Assembly (NCBI GenBank): GCA_903909435.1
Contig: CAIVVT010000035.1
Coordinates: 22,290 to 86,289, forward strand
Direction: 5' to 3'
Source of the DNA: an uncultured Acidobacteriia bacterium
Lineage (GTDB): Bacteria; Acidobacteriota; Terriglobia; Bryobacterales; Bryobacteraceae
DNA: 64,000 nt
The notes beneath the pieces were generated by a model. That model saw only the letters and a list, made by a program, of their open reading frames with translations. It was not told where the DNA came from and made no database searches. The translations under genes and the position numbers were made by a program. Below, in pieces: positions 48,746-57,772 of this stretch. Each line of letters opens with the position of its first letter. The first letter of the stretch is position 1.

Positions 48746-51700
48746 AGTGGCGTAGGCTCGCCACCTGGCTGGCACTGGCGACCGTCCTACTTAGCGGTGC
48801 AGCACTGCTGACGCTGCGGAGCGACTGGTTTCGCGAACAGGTGCGCGTCAAGCTGATCCGCGAAATCGGCACAGCAACAGGGGCCCACGTCGAGATCGGC
48901 TCCTTCGGATACAACTGGCGCAACTTGGAGGTGGAACTGAAGGGGCTCGTGCTGCACGGTCAGGAACGACCCTCCTTAGCCCCCTTCTTTTCGGCGCGCA
49001 GGATTCTCCTGACTCTCGGCCCCGCGACCATATTCGAACGGCGGCTCGACCTGCGGGAATTGCGCATTGAGAAGCCGGAATTGCATGTGTATGTGGCCGC
49101 CGATGGCAGCACGAACCTGCCGCACCCGGCAACTCCAACCAAGGGCAATCTCATGGAGGACCTCCTCCGTTTGCGGGCGGGCCAGGCGGAGATCGTCGAC
49201 GGCCAAGGGGAAGTGGCCCTGCACAGATTCAACTTCGCGGGCCGCGTCTCAGGCCTCGACACGAAATTGCGCTACGCAGCTACGCCTGACCGCTATGAAT
49301 GCGTGCTCCAGGTCGAGCGTATCGAAGCCGGCGGGTTGCCTCCAATGGGAGTGCAAGGTTCGCTGGCGCTCGAATCGAAGCGACTGAGCGCGCACGATCT
49401 GCGGGTCAGTATTCTGCCACGGGATCGACGACACTCTGTCAGCGGCACCTGGGTCCTCGTGAATGGCAGCCTTAGCGATTTCGTCCACCCGTCCGCAACT
49501 GGAAGCTACACCTCGAATCTCGACGTCTCGGATCTTCCGAATCCAACACTCCCGTCGGGCAAGTTCAAATTGGGCGGCAATTGGAGCTGGAGCCCTGAAG
49601 ACTTGCGGGCGACTGCCGCGGTCCACGCCAAAGCGCTCGATTTCGTGATTGCCGGGCGGCACGCCATGGTCGATTCGGCGGAGGCGCGCTGCGAACTTGG
49701 GCGCGGCATTCGCTGCGGCACGATCCGCTCCGCAATGCTGGATGGCTCCTTCACCGGCTCAGGCGGATGGCTGGACTGGCAACGGCTGCAGATTGCCGGT
49801 GAGGTGAAAGGCTCGGCGGTTCAGCGGGTGCGCCCCTTACTGGATTTCCTGCCCGCGGCGTGGGACGGGCGGGCCTCCGGCCCAGCCCATTTTGAGGCCG
49901 CCTGGGATGGCGGCAATCTCAGCCGCAGTGTGCTTGGTGGAAAGCTGCAGGTGACGCCCGCGCCGGGCGCGTGGCCGATGCAGGGCTACATCGACTTTGA
50001 ATGGCGCCAGGCCTCCGCGCAGGTGCTGTTCGGAGCCTCTACCCTCGATTCACCCTCCACTCACGTGAAGTTCGATGGTGAACTCGACCGCCGGCTGAAC
50101 GTCACCGCATCCACCACCGATCTTCAGGATCTCGAACACGGGCTGCGCCTCGGCCTCCAAAGAGACGACATTCACTTGCCCTTCCGCCTCGATCAAGGCA
50201 GCGCGCAGGCCACTGGTACGCTGGAAGGTCCAATCATCAACCCCGCAGCCACCGCCCAAGTCCGGGTGCTGAACGTGGTTTACCGGGACGTGCGGTTCGA
50301 TGACGTCGAAGCGTCGGTACAGGTCGCCTCCAACCGCATTGCGCTCAGGAACTGCCGGGTGCGGCGGGAGGGATCAACGGTTTCCGGATCGGTGTCGGCT
50401 TCGCTGACAGAGTGGAAGCTGACAGGCATGTCGGCCATCGCGGGGGACTTGGCCCTGAAGCAGGCTGATCTGTCCGTACTGTCGCAGGCTCTTTCGGCAC
50501 CTATCGCCGTCGCGGGAACGGCGGATATCAACGCCCAGTTTCGCGGCACCTACGATCGTCCTGAAGCGACCGTTCATTTCGATTCGCCGGAAATCCAGTG
50601 GCGCGGTGAAGAAGAAGAGCGGGTGAATGGGACGCTCCGCTTCCGCAACGACGGGCACGAGGTGGTCGAGGCGAATCTTACAGCCGACGGCGCGAAGATC
50701 TCGGGCAAAGGCAGTTACGAACATTCCAGTGGTGAATGGTCGAACGGGCGGCTGACCTTCGACGCCCATGTTGCGAAGCTCGCAATCGTGAAGATTGAGA
50801 GCCTGATGGAGGTCCGGCCGGGACTCGATGGCGTGCTGGACGCGGAGCTGTCGGGCACGGTCCGAGTCACGGATGGCGTCCCCCGCCCCGAGAGCATTTC
50901 CGGTCGAATGATGGCGGACAATGTGACGCTGGACGGCGATCCACTCGGGCGCGCTGAATTAGTGCTGCGGCCTGAGGCAGGCAAGTCTGCATTCGAGCTG
51001 AATGCCGTGCTGGAGGGAACGCGCGTAGTCGGGTTCGGCACACTCGGCTACGACGGCGACTACCCGCTGGCGTGCAAGCTGGCGGTCCCGCGACTGCCCC
51101 TGCGGCTGATCCGTGCGCTGATTTCCGCACCAACGCCGGACGTGCCCCTCCCGGTGCGTGGCTTCGTCGAGGGGGAGGCAACGGTTAACGTGCTTCTCGC
51201 ACGTCCCGGGAGTCTGCGTGCGACGGCTTTTATATCGAACGTCCAGGTCCGCCCAACGCAAGATCAACTAAAGGACACGCAGATCGACCCGAGCGACCTC
51301 ACCCTGCGCAATTCTGGCCCAATCGCTCTGGAACTGGACCAGAACAGCTTCCGCATCAAGCCCTCCAAGTTCACCGCCCGTCAGACGGATCTGGCTCTCG
51401 AAGGCATATACGATTTCGCCTCGCGTACTCCCTGGGACCTGCGGCTGACAGGCTCGGCTGATCTCGCATTGATCGGGAGTTTCCGGCCCGATCTGTTGGC
51501 CACCGGGACGGCTAAGCTCGACGCCGCAATACGCGGCTCGGCCAAGGACCCGCAATTGAGCGGGCGAATGAGTGTTTCGAATGCTTCACTGTTCCTGAAG
51601 GACGTCTCCAACGGCATTGAACACGCGAATGGCACGGTATACTTCGAACGCAATCGCGCCAATATCGAGAAGCTCTCCGGCCAGGTTGGAGGCGGCACGT

Positions 51701-52725
51701 TTGAGGTGTCGGGGTTTGTTGCGTTCGGCGCAGAGAGCAGCTACCGCCTTCAGGCCAAAGCCTCCAATATTCGTGTGCGTTATCCCGAAGGCGTGAGCAC
51801 GTTGCTCGACGCCGACCTCTCGCTGGTCGGGTCCTCAGTGCGGAGTCTGCTGTCCGGCACGCTAACCATCGCTCGTTCAGGCTTTAACGCCAAGACCGAT
51901 TTGGCCGGCATGGTGGCCCAATCCGGCAGTCCGGTCCCGCTGGTAGTCACCGAAAACGAATTCCTTCGCAACATGCAGTTCGACGTCCGTGTGCGCACGA
52001 CGCCCAATGCGACACTGATCAGCGAATACACCCAGGATATTCAGACCGACGCCGACTTGCGTTTGCGCGGCAGTCTGATCAAGCCCGTTCTGTTGGGTCG
52101 CATCCATGTTCGCCAGGGCGTGGTCCAGTTCTTCGGCAGCCGGTACACGGTTTCCCGCGGAGAGTTGCTGTTCTACAGCACGGCGACGCTCGCCCCTTCG
52201 TTGGACTTGGATCTGGAAACTCGAATACGCGGCGTCACCGTGTACATCAATGTCTCTGGTCCGCTCAATCGGCTGAAAGTCAACTACCGCAGTGAACCGC
52301 CGCTGCAGGCTAGCGAGATCCTGGCGTTGCTCACCGTCGGTCGCGCGCCGACGGGACAAAGCACGGCGCTGCCGACTGCCCCCGGCACGGGCAACCCGGC
52401 TGTGACCGACAACAGCACGAACTCACTGCTGGGAGGCGCATTGAGCGGCGCTGTGTCTGCTCGCGTCGAACGTTTCTTCGGTGCCAGTCGCATCAAAATC
52501 GATCCGCAGATGACCGGCGTGGACAACATCCCGCAAGCGCGCATCACAGTGGAGCAGTCCATCTCGCGCGACGTCACCCTCACCCTGGTTACCAATCTGC
52601 GACAGGCGCAACAGCAGGTGGTACAGGTCGAGTGGAACCTCAGCCGCGAATGGTCTCTGATTGCGATCCGCGATGAAAACGGCGTCTTCGGCGTGGACTT
52701 CCTTTTCAAGAAGCGGTTCAAGTGA
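48742..52725 (+). CDS. TamB-like (DUF490) translocation and assembly module protein
   Basis: A 1327-residue protein from TTG 48742, overlapping the preceding stop (TTGA), with GAGGAGG eight bases before. A single N-terminal helix (LATWLALATVLLSGAALLTL) anchors it in the inner membrane. The rest is a very long series of beta strands of the AsmA/TamB type (VHLQRGEIVD-like repeats, e.g. KPELHVYVAADGSTNLP), which would form a hydrophobic groove bridging to the outer membrane. The conserved C-terminus is present: LDLETRIRGVTVYINVSGPL, QASEILALLTVGR, and an ending FLFKKRFK. Such proteins carry lipids or assist outer membrane protein insertion together with an Omp85 partner, here encoded upstream. 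Confidence 0.93.
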   Translation: MKWRRLATWLALATVLLSGAALLTLRSDWFREQVRVKLIREIGTATGAHVEIGSFGYNWRNLEVELKGLVLHGQERPSLAPFFSARRILLTLGPATIFERRLDLRELRIEKPELHVYVAADGSTNLPHPATPTKGNLMEDLLRLRAGQAEIVDGQGEVALHRFNFAGRVSGLDTKLRYAATPDRYECVLQVERIEAGGLPPMGVQGSLALESKRLSAHDLRVSILPRDRRHSVSGTWVLVNGSLSDFVHPSATGSYTSNLDVSDLPNPTLPSGKFKLGGNWSWSPEDLRATAAVHAKALDFVIAGRHAMVDSAEARCELGRGIRCGTIRSAMLDGSFTGSGGWLDWQRLQIAGEVKGSAVQRVRPLLDFLPAAWDGRASGPAHFEAAWDGGNLSRSVLGGKLQVTPAPGAWPMQGYIDFEWRQASAQVLFGASTLDSPSTHVKFDGELDRRLNVTASTTDLQDLEHGLRLGLQRDDIHLPFRLDQGSAQATGTLEGPIINPAATAQVRVLNVVYRDVRFDDVEASVQVASNRIALRNCRVRREGSTVSGSVSASLTEWKLTGMSAIAGDLALKQADLSVLSQALSAPIAVAGTADINAQFRGTYDRPEATVHFDSPEIQWRGEEEERVNGTLRFRNDGHEVVEANLTADGAKISGKGSYEHSSGEWSNGRLTFDAHVAKLAIVKIESLMEVRPGLDGVLDAELSGTVRVTDGVPRPESISGRMMADNVTLDGDPLGRAELVLRPEAGKSAFELNAVLEGTRVVGFGTLGYDGDYPLACKLAVPRLPLRLIRALISAPTPDVPLPVRGFVEGEATVNVLLARPGSLRATAFISNVQVRPTQDQLKDTQIDPSDLTLRNSGPIALELDQNSFRIKPSKFTARQTDLALEGIYDFASRTPWDLRLTGSADLALIGSFRPDLLATGTAKLDAAIRGSAKDPQLSGRMSVSNASLFLKDVSNGIEHANGTVYFERNRANIEKLSGQVGGGTFEVSGFVAFGAESSYRLQAKASNIRVRYPEGVSTLLDADLSLVGSSVRSLLSGTLTIARSGFNAKTDLAGMVAQSGSPVPLVVTENEFLRNMQFDVRVRTTPNATLISEYTQDIQTDADLRLRGSLIKPVLLGRIHVRQGVVQFFGSRYTVSRGELLFYSTATLAPSLDLDLETRIRGVTVYINVSGPLNRLKVNYRSEPPLQASEILALLTVGRAPTGQSTALPTAPGTGNPAVTDNSTNSLLGGALSGAVSARVERFFGASRIKIDPQMTGVDNIPQARITVEQSISRDVTLTLVTNLRQAQQQVVQVEWNLSREWSLIAIRDENGVFGVDFLFKKRFK

Positions 52726-52735
52726 GCATTTAGCC

Positions 52736-53050
52736 ATGAGCAGGAAGATGCGTCTGCGCGCAGTCGATAATCGTTTGAAGATCGAGCACAGCATCATCGA
52801 CGGACTTCGCCCGGTGCTGGAACGCCTGCTGGAGTGGGACGAGATTCGCACGATTGTGCCTGGCGTAATCAAGAGCGTCAGAGACGCGCGAGGCGAAGTG
52901 AAGATACGAGTCACCGTGCCGACGCAGAACGGCTGGAAGGCCATAGCTCTGGCCGCAGGATCGCGGCAAGAACTGTTCATCAGCACGGCCATCGAGAAGA
53001 TCGAGCTTGAAGGGATCATCGAGGCGGCGCTCGAAAAACGCAAGTGGTAG
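52736..53050 (+). CDS. Small DUF2103-like protein
   Basis: A 104-residue protein from ATG 52736, 11 bases after TamB. It starts SRKMRLRAVDNRLKIEHSIIDGLRPVLERLLEWDEI, continues PGVIKSVRDARGEVKIRVTVP and ends QELFISTAIEKIELEGII. The 'HSI.DGL.P.LERL...I..I.PGVI' order resembles DUF2103, a small family annotated as predicted metal-binding. The His is conserved; other metal ligands are not obvious. No known function. Its position at the end of the outer-membrane operon may be accidental. The longer frame from 52661 overlaps the TamB C-terminus and is not protein-like. Confidence 0.68.
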   Translation: MSRKMRLRAVDNRLKIEHSIIDGLRPVLERLLEWDEIRTIVPGVIKSVRDARGEVKIRVTVPTQNGWKAIALAAGSRQELFISTAIEKIELEGIIEAALEKRKW

Positions 53051-53102
53051 CCCTTGTCGCGGCGCGGACCCCCACGTCAACGGTCACCCTCCAAGGGACC
53101 CT

Positions 53103-54263
53103 ATGACTATGGACGAGTCTTCGACCGCCCCACGCCCCGCCACCGGCCGCCCGCGCCTGGACGGCATCGACCTGCTGCGCGGCCTGTCGATCCTGGCCGT
53201 CATCCTGCTCCATGTCAATATCCGAATCCCGCTCGACAAGAGCCCGCTCGGACAGTTCTTATCGAAAGAAGTTCTGCGGGTGCTGTTATGGAATGGCTAC
53301 AACGGTGTCATCGTCTTCTTTGCGGTCTCCGGATTCCTGATCACGAACACCTGCTTGCAGCGTTGGGGGGACCTCGGCAGCATCGCAATCCTTAGCTTCT
53401 ACCGCTTGCGATTCGCGCGCATCGCGCCGCTTCTGCTGGCGCTGCTCGCAGTGTCGAGCGGGCTCCACTTTGCTAGCATTGAGAGCTTTGTCATCGACAC
53501 AACCAGGATTTTGTGGGCGCAGGCCATGTTCTCGGCACTCACTTTCCATCTGAATTGGCTGGAGGCGCAGCACGGGTACTTGCCGGGAAACTGGGACGTC
53601 CTCTGGTCGCTTTCCGTCGAGGAGATGTTCTACCTATTCTTTCCGCTGGCTTGTTACCGATTCAGGGGAGGCCGGGCCCTGACGGTCCTACTTCTGGCAT
53701 TCGTTGCGTTGGGGCCGTTCGCGCGGACGGTGCTGACCCAAAACGAGATGTGGGCGGACCATTCCTATCTCTCCTGTATGGACGCGATCGCGTTGGGCTG
53801 CCTTGCCGCCATGGTGGTCAAGACCTACCGCATGGGACGTAAGGTCTCGCTAGCAGTTCGCTTGACCGGCATCGCGTTGATGCTGCTCGTCACCGTATTC
53901 CGCAGGCAGTGCGCAAATCTCGGGCTCTACAAACACGGGCTTGACGTAACCGTGCTTGCGCTCGGAACATCGCTGTTGCTGGTCGCCGTTGCGCAGGGCC
54001 GCAAGCCGGGGAGCTGGTTGACCGCGCCATTGCGTTGGTTCGGCCGCCACAGCTATGAGGTGTATCTCACGCACAGCTTCGTTGTGCTCATTGCGGCACC
54101 TCTCTTCGCCTTTACCGGGAGCAAGTACGTCTGGACGCCAATCTGGTATGCGGGGATTGTCTGCCTGTGCGGCGCGCTGGGTGCCTGCATTGCCAGGTAC
54201 TACTCCGAGCCGCTGAATAGGAGGCTGCGGGCCGGATGGAGCCGGTCGGCGACGGAGCAGTAA
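53103..54263 (+). CDS. OafA/YrhL-type membrane acyltransferase (Acyl_transf_3)
   Basis: A 386-residue membrane protein from ATG 53103 (AAGGGA just before). RLDGIDLLRGLSILAVILLHVN is the family opening with the acyl-site His. FFAVSGFLITNTCLQRW, FYRLRFARIAPLLLALL and LPGNWDVLWSLSVEEMFYLFFPL follow; ten hydrophobic segments are seen. A second family signature is WFGRHSYEVYLTHSFVVLIA near residues 335-354. These enzymes add acetyl or other acyl groups to polysaccharides, LPS or peptidoglycan from the cytoplasmic side. The substrate is unknown. It follows the DUF2103-like gene by 52 bases and is convergent with menG. Confidence 0.92.
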   Translation: MTMDESSTAPRPATGRPRLDGIDLLRGLSILAVILLHVNIRIPLDKSPLGQFLSKEVLRVLLWNGYNGVIVFFAVSGFLITNTCLQRWGDLGSIAILSFYRLRFARIAPLLLALLAVSSGLHFASIESFVIDTTRILWAQAMFSALTFHLNWLEAQHGYLPGNWDVLWSLSVEEMFYLFFPLACYRFRGGRALTVLLLAFVALGPFARTVLTQNEMWADHSYLSCMDAIALGCLAAMVVKTYRMGRKVSLAVRLTGIALMLLVTVFRRQCANLGLYKHGLDVTVLALGTSLLLVAVAQGRKPGSWLTAPLRWFGRHSYEVYLTHSFVVLIAAPLFAFTGSKYVWTPIWYAGIVCLCGALGACIARYYSEPLNRRLRAGWSRSATEQ

Positions 54264-54272
54264 AGGCGGCCG

Positions 54273-55064
54273 TTACGCCCGCCCAATGTGCAAGGCGACA
54301 ACGCCAAACGTCATGCGCTCGAATTCCACGTTGAGATAACCCATCGCCCGCATCTCCTCCGCCAGTAACTCCGCTCCAGGGAATTTGCGGACCGATTCCG
54401 GCAAGTAAGTGTAAGCGTCTGACGAACCCGAAATCAGCGCGCCGACCTGCGGCAGCACGTGCTTCGAATAGAAGGCGTACAACCCTGCGAACAGCCGGTT
54501 CGGCGGCTGGGAGAACTCGAGTATGGCGAGCATGCCGCCTGGTCGCAAAACGCGGCGCAACTCCGTTAGCCCTTTGCGATAATTGGCAAAATTGCGAAAA
54601 CCAAACGCGACGGTGATCAGGTCGAACGACGCGTCAAGCATAGGCAATTGCAGAGCGTCGGCTTCGAAGACGGCCGCTCTGGCGCGCTTGCGGCCGGACT
54701 TACGATTCGCTTCAACCAGCATCGGGTGGCAAAAGTCGCTGCCGAAAACCAGCGGCGAGGGTGCGGCGACGGAGGCTTCCCCACCGCTGCCGCGAGCGAG
54801 GAACGACCGCCGCCGTTTCTCCAGTTCGAGCATCAGGTCGCCGGTGCCACAGCACAGGTCGAGAACGCGCGCGTTGGGCCGGCGAAGGATCTCCTCCGCA
54901 CGCTTCGCCGTTGTCGCGCGCCAGGCCCGGTCCACCTGGAAGGAGAGTAGGTGGTTCAGCAGGTCGTAGCGGCCCGCGACCCGGCCGAACATGCCTTGCA
55001 CCCAGCGCGCAGCCTGCGCCTCATCCGCCGTACCATCGGGCGTTGTGCCCCGCGCCACACTCAT
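54273..55064 (-). CDS. menG: Demethylmenaquinone methyltransferase (UbiE/MenG family)
   Basis: A 263-residue SAM-dependent C-methyltransferase for the last step of menaquinone (or ubiquinone) synthesis. MFGRVAGRYDLLNHLLSFQVDRAWR (25-49) and VLDLCCGTGDLMLELEKR (67-84) are the family start and SAM motif I; DLITVAFGFRNFANYRKGL and LRPGGMLAILEFSQP (post-I/III) follow. An insertion at about 85-105 (SFLARGSGGEASVAAPSP) is longer than in E. coli UbiE. Its start overlaps the aroB stop by four bases, so the two are translationally coupled. Acidobacteria mainly use menaquinone, hence the menG label. Confidence 0.93.
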   Translation of the reverse strand: MSVARGTTPDGTADEAQAARWVQGMFGRVAGRYDLLNHLLSFQVDRAWRATTAKRAEEILRRPNARVLDLCCGTGDLMLELEKRRRSFLARGSGGEASVAAPSPLVFGSDFCHPMLVEANRKSGRKRARAAVFEADALQLPMLDASFDLITVAFGFRNFANYRKGLTELRRVLRPGGMLAILEFSQPPNRLFAGLYAFYSKHVLPQVGALISGSSDAYTYLPESVRKFPGAELLAEEMRAMGYLNVEFERMTFGVVALHIGRA

Positions 55065-56134
55065 GCGATCGCCTTTTTGATTGCGTCCAAAACCAGCGTG
55101 TCATCGAGGCCCGATACGACCTCTGTGGCGCCGATCCGAGTCGCCAGGACGAAATGCACCGAGCCACGAATCGTCTTCTTGTCCTTCGCCAGACGCGCCA
55201 GTAGTCGCTCGGGATCGAGATCCGCTGCTAACGGAATGGGGCCGAATAGGTCCACCGCATCCGCAATCTCCCGCGCGACGGCTTCATCCAGCTTGCCTGC
55301 CGAGTGCGAGAGCCATGCGGCCGCTTTCATTCCCAATCCGATCGCTTCCCCATGCAGGAATCGCGTATAGTGCGTTTCGGCCTCGATGGCGTGGCCGATC
55401 GTGTGGCCGAAGTTCAGGATCTTGCGAACGCCCATCTCTTTCTCGTCGGCTGAAACCACTTCACACTTGATGCGCACCGATTCCGCAATCAGTGTTTCGA
55501 GAGTTGCCGGGTCGCGACCGAGCACTAGGCCGGCGCCGCCGGTCATTGTGCGGAACAGCGGTTCGCTGCGGATGATGCCGCACTTCAGTACTTCAAACAG
55601 GCCTGCCCGCAGTTCTCGCTCTGGCAGCGTGGCGAGCAGGGACGTATCGGACAGTACTGCAAGCGGCTGATGAAACGCTCCGATCAGATTCTTGCCCGAG
55701 GTCAGGTTTGCCCCGGTCTTGCCGCCGACCCCCGCGTCCACCTGCGCCAGCAGAGTTGTGGGGACTGAAATAAACGGTACGCCGCGCATGAAAATAGCCG
55801 CAAGGAAACCGGACAGGTCGGTAACAATTCCGCCGCCAAAGCCGATCACGACACTTGCGCGGTCGCCCCCCTTGCTGAGCATCTCCTCGGCCAGCACCTC
55901 CACGCTCGTCAAACGCTTATTGCTCTCGCCTCCCGGGAAGAACAAGGTCTCGAACGTGTGTTTCCCCATACCCGCGGTAAATGCCGCCCCGTGCAGTTGC
56001 CAGACATCAGGGGTGGTGGCGACAAATATCTTGCCCACGCGCGCCGGGATGAACTCCGCTAGACGCGCCAGAGCGCCGTTTTCCACGATTGCGTTGTAGC
56101 GGCTGACCGCCGTGGTGACCGGGAAGGAGGGCAT
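55061..56134 (-). CDS. aroB: 3-dehydroquinate synthase
   Basis: A 357-residue NAD- and metal-dependent enzyme of the shikimate pathway, converting DAHP to 3-dehydroquinate. All main motifs are visible: FPGGESNKRLTSVEVLAEEML, VIGFGGGIVTDLSGFLAAIFMRGVPF, PTTLLAQVDAGVGGKTGANL, LNFGHTIGHAIEAETHY and HGEAIGLGMKAAAWLS; the histidines and glutamate of these bind the metal. Length is typical. It starts at ATG 56134 and overlaps menG by four bases. The shikimate product chorismate feeds menaquinone synthesis, so coupling aroB to menG is sensible. It is divergent from nadB. Confidence 0.96.
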   Translation of the reverse strand: MPSFPVTTAVSRYNAIVENGALARLAEFIPARVGKIFVATTPDVWQLHGAAFTAGMGKHTFETLFFPGGESNKRLTSVEVLAEEMLSKGGDRASVVIGFGGGIVTDLSGFLAAIFMRGVPFISVPTTLLAQVDAGVGGKTGANLTSGKNLIGAFHQPLAVLSDTSLLATLPERELRAGLFEVLKCGIIRSEPLFRTMTGGAGLVLGRDPATLETLIAESVRIKCEVVSADEKEMGVRKILNFGHTIGHAIEAETHYTRFLHGEAIGLGMKAAAWLSHSAGKLDEAVAREIADAVDLFGPIPLAADLDPERLLARLAKDKKTIRGSVHFVLATRIGATEVVSGLDDTLVLDAIKKAIA

Positions 56135-56181
56135 GTTTCATTTTGGCATGAGCCGCCGAAGCGACTAGCGCGGGTTGTAGC

Positions 56182-57744
56182 ATGGTGAGTGGCAAGGGCC
56201 TTGTGGAGCAAATAGTTACCGATTTTCTGGTGGTTGGGGCGGGCGTCGCGGGATTGCGCGCCGCGATTGAACTAGCTGCATTTGGACGTGTGCTGGTGGT
56301 CGCGAAGGACAGTCTAAAGGAGTCGTCTTCGCAATACGCTCAAGGCGGCATTGCGGCCGCGCTGGCCGACGACGACGAGATCTCGCTGCACGAGGCTGAC
56401 ACCATTTCTGCCGGGGTGGGGCTTTGCCGGCAGGAAGCCGTTCACGTCCTGGTGGAGGAAGGCCCCGTGGAGGTGCGCCGGCTCATTGATTGGGGAGCGG
56501 ATTTTGATCGCGACGGCGAACATCTGCTTTTTGCGCGCGAGGGCGCACACAGCCGCAACCGGGTTCTGCATGCGCATGGCGATTCGACCGGGCGCGAGAT
56601 CGCGCGCACGCTATATGTCCAGGCAGCCGACCTCGCACCCGTGGAGTTTCACAGTTTTTCGGGCGTTTTGGATTTGTTGCTCAAGGATGGTCGAGTGTGC
56701 GGTGCGCTGGCCTCTGACGAGAAGAGCCGGGGCCTGGTCCAGATCCACGCGGGCGCAGTCCTGCTGGCGACTGGCGGGATGGGCTGTGTCTTTCGCGACA
56801 CCACGAATCCGGATGTCGCAACCGGAGACGGCGTAGCGCTGGCATATCGCGCTGGCGCGGAAGTTAGCGACATCGAGTTCATTCAATTTCACCCGACCGC
56901 TTTGCACGTTGAGGGCGCGCCGCGTTTCCTGCTCTCAGAAGCACTGCGAGGCGAAGGCGCGTTGCTGGCCAACTCCAGGGGAGAGCGTTTCATGGAGCGC
57001 TACCACCCGCTGAAGGAACTGGCTCCTCGCGATGTCGTCTCTCGCGCGATTATCGACGAGATGCGGTTGGACGGCTCGCCTCACGTGTTCCTCGACCTCT
57101 CACACCGTGGAAGCGATTTCGTACGGCACCGCTTCCCGCGGATTCATGCGACCTGTCTGGCCTACGGGATCGATCTCGATCTGCAACCCGCTCCCGTCTG
57201 CCCTGCGGCGCACTACGCCATGGGCGGCGTCACCACCGACCTTGCAGGGCGCACGAATCTCGACGGGCTGTACGCCGCCGGCGAGGCAGCCTGCACCGGC
57301 GTGCACGGGGCCAACCGTCTTGCGAGCAACTCGTTATTGGAGGGCTTGGTCTTCGGTGCGCGGGCTGCCCGTTCCATGGTGTCCACCCTGCGCTCTGGTT
57401 CACCCGGCGGCAGAATCCCGGAGCCGTTACAACTGTTGCGGGGCGAAGAGAGTGCGATCCGGCAGTTTGCCAGCGAGTATTGCGGAATCAGGCGGTCAGG
57501 CCCGGACCTCCAGGCAGTCCTGCGCAAATTGAACGAAGTGCCGAAAGTAGAAGAGTCCACGCTGACGCGAGCCCAATCGGAGTTGCGCAATATCCACGCC
57601 CTGACGATTCTGATTGCGCGTGCGGCGCTGGCGCGCGAGGAGAGCCGAGGCGCACACCAGCGAGTGGACTTCCCCGAAACATCCCCCGCCTTCAAGGCGC
57701 ACTCACGACTTTGCAAGGGTGTCGAGCAAGTGTCGTTTTTCTGA
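56182..57744 (+). CDS. nadB: L-aspartate oxidase
   Basis: A 520-residue FAD enzyme that oxidises L-aspartate to iminoaspartate, first step of de novo NAD synthesis. The dinucleotide loop FLVVGAGVAGLRAAIEL (15-31) and the NadB-specific ESSSQYAQGGIAAAL are present, then FAREGAHSRNRVLHAHGDSTGREI with active-site His/Arg, EFIQFHPTALHV, CPAAHYAMGGVTTDLAGRT and HGANRLASNSLLEGLVFG (about 375-392). Length and motifs separate it from fumarate reductase. nadA and nadC are not in the window. It is divergent from aroB and convergent with the CRTAC1 gene. Confidence 0.95.
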   Translation: MVSGKGLVEQIVTDFLVVGAGVAGLRAAIELAAFGRVLVVAKDSLKESSSQYAQGGIAAALADDDEISLHEADTISAGVGLCRQEAVHVLVEEGPVEVRRLIDWGADFDRDGEHLLFAREGAHSRNRVLHAHGDSTGREIARTLYVQAADLAPVEFHSFSGVLDLLLKDGRVCGALASDEKSRGLVQIHAGAVLLATGGMGCVFRDTTNPDVATGDGVALAYRAGAEVSDIEFIQFHPTALHVEGAPRFLLSEALRGEGALLANSRGERFMERYHPLKELAPRDVVSRAIIDEMRLDGSPHVFLDLSHRGSDFVRHRFPRIHATCLAYGIDLDLQPAPVCPAAHYAMGGVTTDLAGRTNLDGLYAAGEAACTGVHGANRLASNSLLEGLVFGARAARSMVSTLRSGSPGGRIPEPLQLLRGEESAIRQFASEYCGIRRSGPDLQAVLRKLNEVPKVEESTLTRAQSELRNIHALTILIARAALAREESRGAHQRVDFPETSPAFKAHSRLCKGVEQVSFF

Positions 57745-57772
57745 GGCGCGCCGGTGCTTCCAGGCCCGGCAA

